Source: Mycetocola miduiensis (lineage in GTDB: Bacteria; Actinomycetota; Actinomycetes; Actinomycetales; Microbacteriaceae). From it: DNA of 64,000 nucleotides. Under the pieces are notes generated by a model. The model was not told the DNA's origin. It searched no databases and saw nothing but the letters and a program-made list of their open reading frames with translations. Each line of letters starts with the position of its first letter. Positions within the stretch are counted from its first letter, which is position 1. The stretch lies in NCBI RefSeq assembly GCF_900115155.1, contig NZ_FOVM01000001.1, positions 434,001 to 498,000 of the forward strand. The letters are read 5' to 3'. Below, one piece after another: positions 63,230 through 64,000 of this stretch. The position numbers were made by a program, and so were the translations under genes.

Positions 63230-64000
63230 TCAGTCGTCGACCGCCGAGTCGACCGCGACGTTCACGGCGCGCGGGGCGTCGCCGGCTTCGACAAGTGCCA
63301 CCATCGTGTCAAGCAGCGCGGCGACCGTCTGGTGCCGGGAGACGACATGGACCGCAAGGCCGAAATCGGCGGCATCCTGTGCCGTCCTCGGCCCGATCGC
63401 TGCGACGAGCGTCGATTCAGGGAGTTCACCGAATTGCTCGACGACCTGCTGTGCGACGCTGCCACTGGTGACCAGGATGCCGTTGATACGGCCCGAGCGG
63501 ACGTCCTCGATGACCTTTTCGGACACCGGCTCGCCGATGGTGCGGTAGGCCACGACCGATTCGACGTCATGCCCGGCCGAGATGAGGCCCTCGGTCAGCA
63601 GGGGCTTTGCGATCTCGGAGCGCAGGGTGAGGAACCGTTTGGGTTGGGGCTCCAGGCGGGTGAGCTCGGAGACCATGCCCCGAGCCGAGTTGTCCTTCGC
63701 GGGCACGAGGTCGACGCGGTAGCCGACGGCCTGGAGTGCGGCGGCCGTCGTCTCACCGACGGCGGCGACTCGCGTGCGTTCCGGGATGCGCACACCCTGG
63801 GAATACATGACGTCGACCGTTGTCGCACTCGTCACGGTGAGCCAGTCGAAAGCGCCATCCGCGAGCGCACCGAGCGCTGTGGTCAGCCGCTCCGGGTCGT
63901 CGGTCGGTGCGAAGTTGATCATCGGTGCCACAACCGGGGTTGCCCCTCGGGCGCGGAGGTCCGCGGCGACGCTGTCACCCCACGGTCCACCGCGAGGCAC
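63230..64000 (-). CDS. hemD: Uroporphyrinogen-III synthase, N-terminus outside the window
   Basis: Closes and inverts ring D of hydroxymethylbilane to form uroporphyrinogen III. About 257 codons are visible, beginning VPRGGPWGDSVAADLRARGA, which is usually residue 5-10 of the protein, so only a few N-terminal residues lie beyond 64000. The two-lobed HemD pattern is present, with FDWLTVTSATTVDVM in the first lobe and GILVTSGSVAQQVVEQF plus IGPRTAQDAADFGL in the second. It is followed by hemB and hemL on the same strand, the usual order in actinobacteria. Confidence 0.9.
   Translation of the reverse strand: MPRGGPWGDSVAADLRARGATPVVAPMINFAPTDDPERLTTALGALADGAFDWLTVTSATTVDVMYSQGVRIPERTRVAAVGETTAAALQAVGYRVDLVPAKDNSARGMVSELTRLEPQPKRFLTLRSEIAKPLLTEGLISAGHDVESVVAYRTIGEPVSEKVIEDVRSGRINGILVTSGSVAQQVVEQFGELPESTLVAAIGPRTAQDAADFGLAVHVVSRHQTVAALLDTMVALVEAGDAPRAVNVAVDSAVDD

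Overview
The window is high-GC actinobacterial chromosome, most likely from the family Microbacteriaceae. The evidence is strong G/C at third codon positions, an actinobacterial gene set (polyprenol-phosphate mannose synthase, an LLM-class flavin oxidoreductase, SufS-SufU, a fused PutA, DUF1023), many apparently leaderless genes, and a high density of the word GGATGC/GCATCC. This is housekeeping and catabolic chromosome: I see no prophage, insertion sequence, CRISPR array, rRNA or tRNA.

Layout. 0-10 kb: a cut-off membrane protein, pheA, a DUF1023 hydrolase, pgm, two secreted lipoproteins (SGNH hydrolase, Amidase_6), a GH1 beta-glucosidase with its own promoter/operator, and sufS-sufU. 10-17 kb: an lplA - DNA methyltransferase - LLM oxidoreductase operon, a histidine phosphatase, a lipase divergent from a MarR-MFS pair, then a gap rich in repeats. 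17-26 kb: an unknown protein, a dienelactone-hydrolase-like protein, a DeoR regulator with a bifunctional rhamnulose-phosphate aldolase/dehydrogenase, a VOC protein, a 2-hydroxyacid dehydrogenase, and the lactate module lldR-lldD. 26-34 kb: Ppm synthase, a hydrolase, a POT peptide transporter, ddaH-rocD opposite an Lrp regulator, a 55-residue membrane protein, a chloroperoxidase-like hydrolase, and a small alarmone synthetase coupled to a YtrA-type GntR regulator. 34-44 kb: a DHA2 exporter, putA opposite a LysR regulator, a CrtI-type FAD enzyme, an AlkA-type glycosylase, an aldehyde dehydrogenase relic and a thioesterase. 44-57 kb: a long minus-strand catabolic block with the methylcitrate cycle (GntR-prpD-prpB-prpC), acyl-CoA enzymes, thiolase and mhpE-mhpF, facing an IclR regulator across a strong palindromic operator. 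57-64 kb: DUF488, trhO, a small acidic protein, an AcuI-type reductase, a PH-like protein and the haem genes hemD(partial)-hemB-hemL.

The physiology is carbon and nitrogen scavenging from sugars, lactate, peptides, proline, arginine derivatives and acyl-CoAs. Propionyl-CoA is a plausible common intermediate of the 44-57 kb block.

The least explained material lies between genes. Three families of nested palindromes (about 60 to 155 bp) occur 3, 3 and 4 times; one family separates three consecutive gene pairs of the catabolic block. There are also two short tandem arrays, two decayed gene remnants (an MHS transporter and an aldehyde dehydrogenase), and a -10-like hexamer placed 6-7 nt before the start codon of about 15 genes. 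I did not find a coherent new protein system; the palindrome families are the best candidates for something undescribed.
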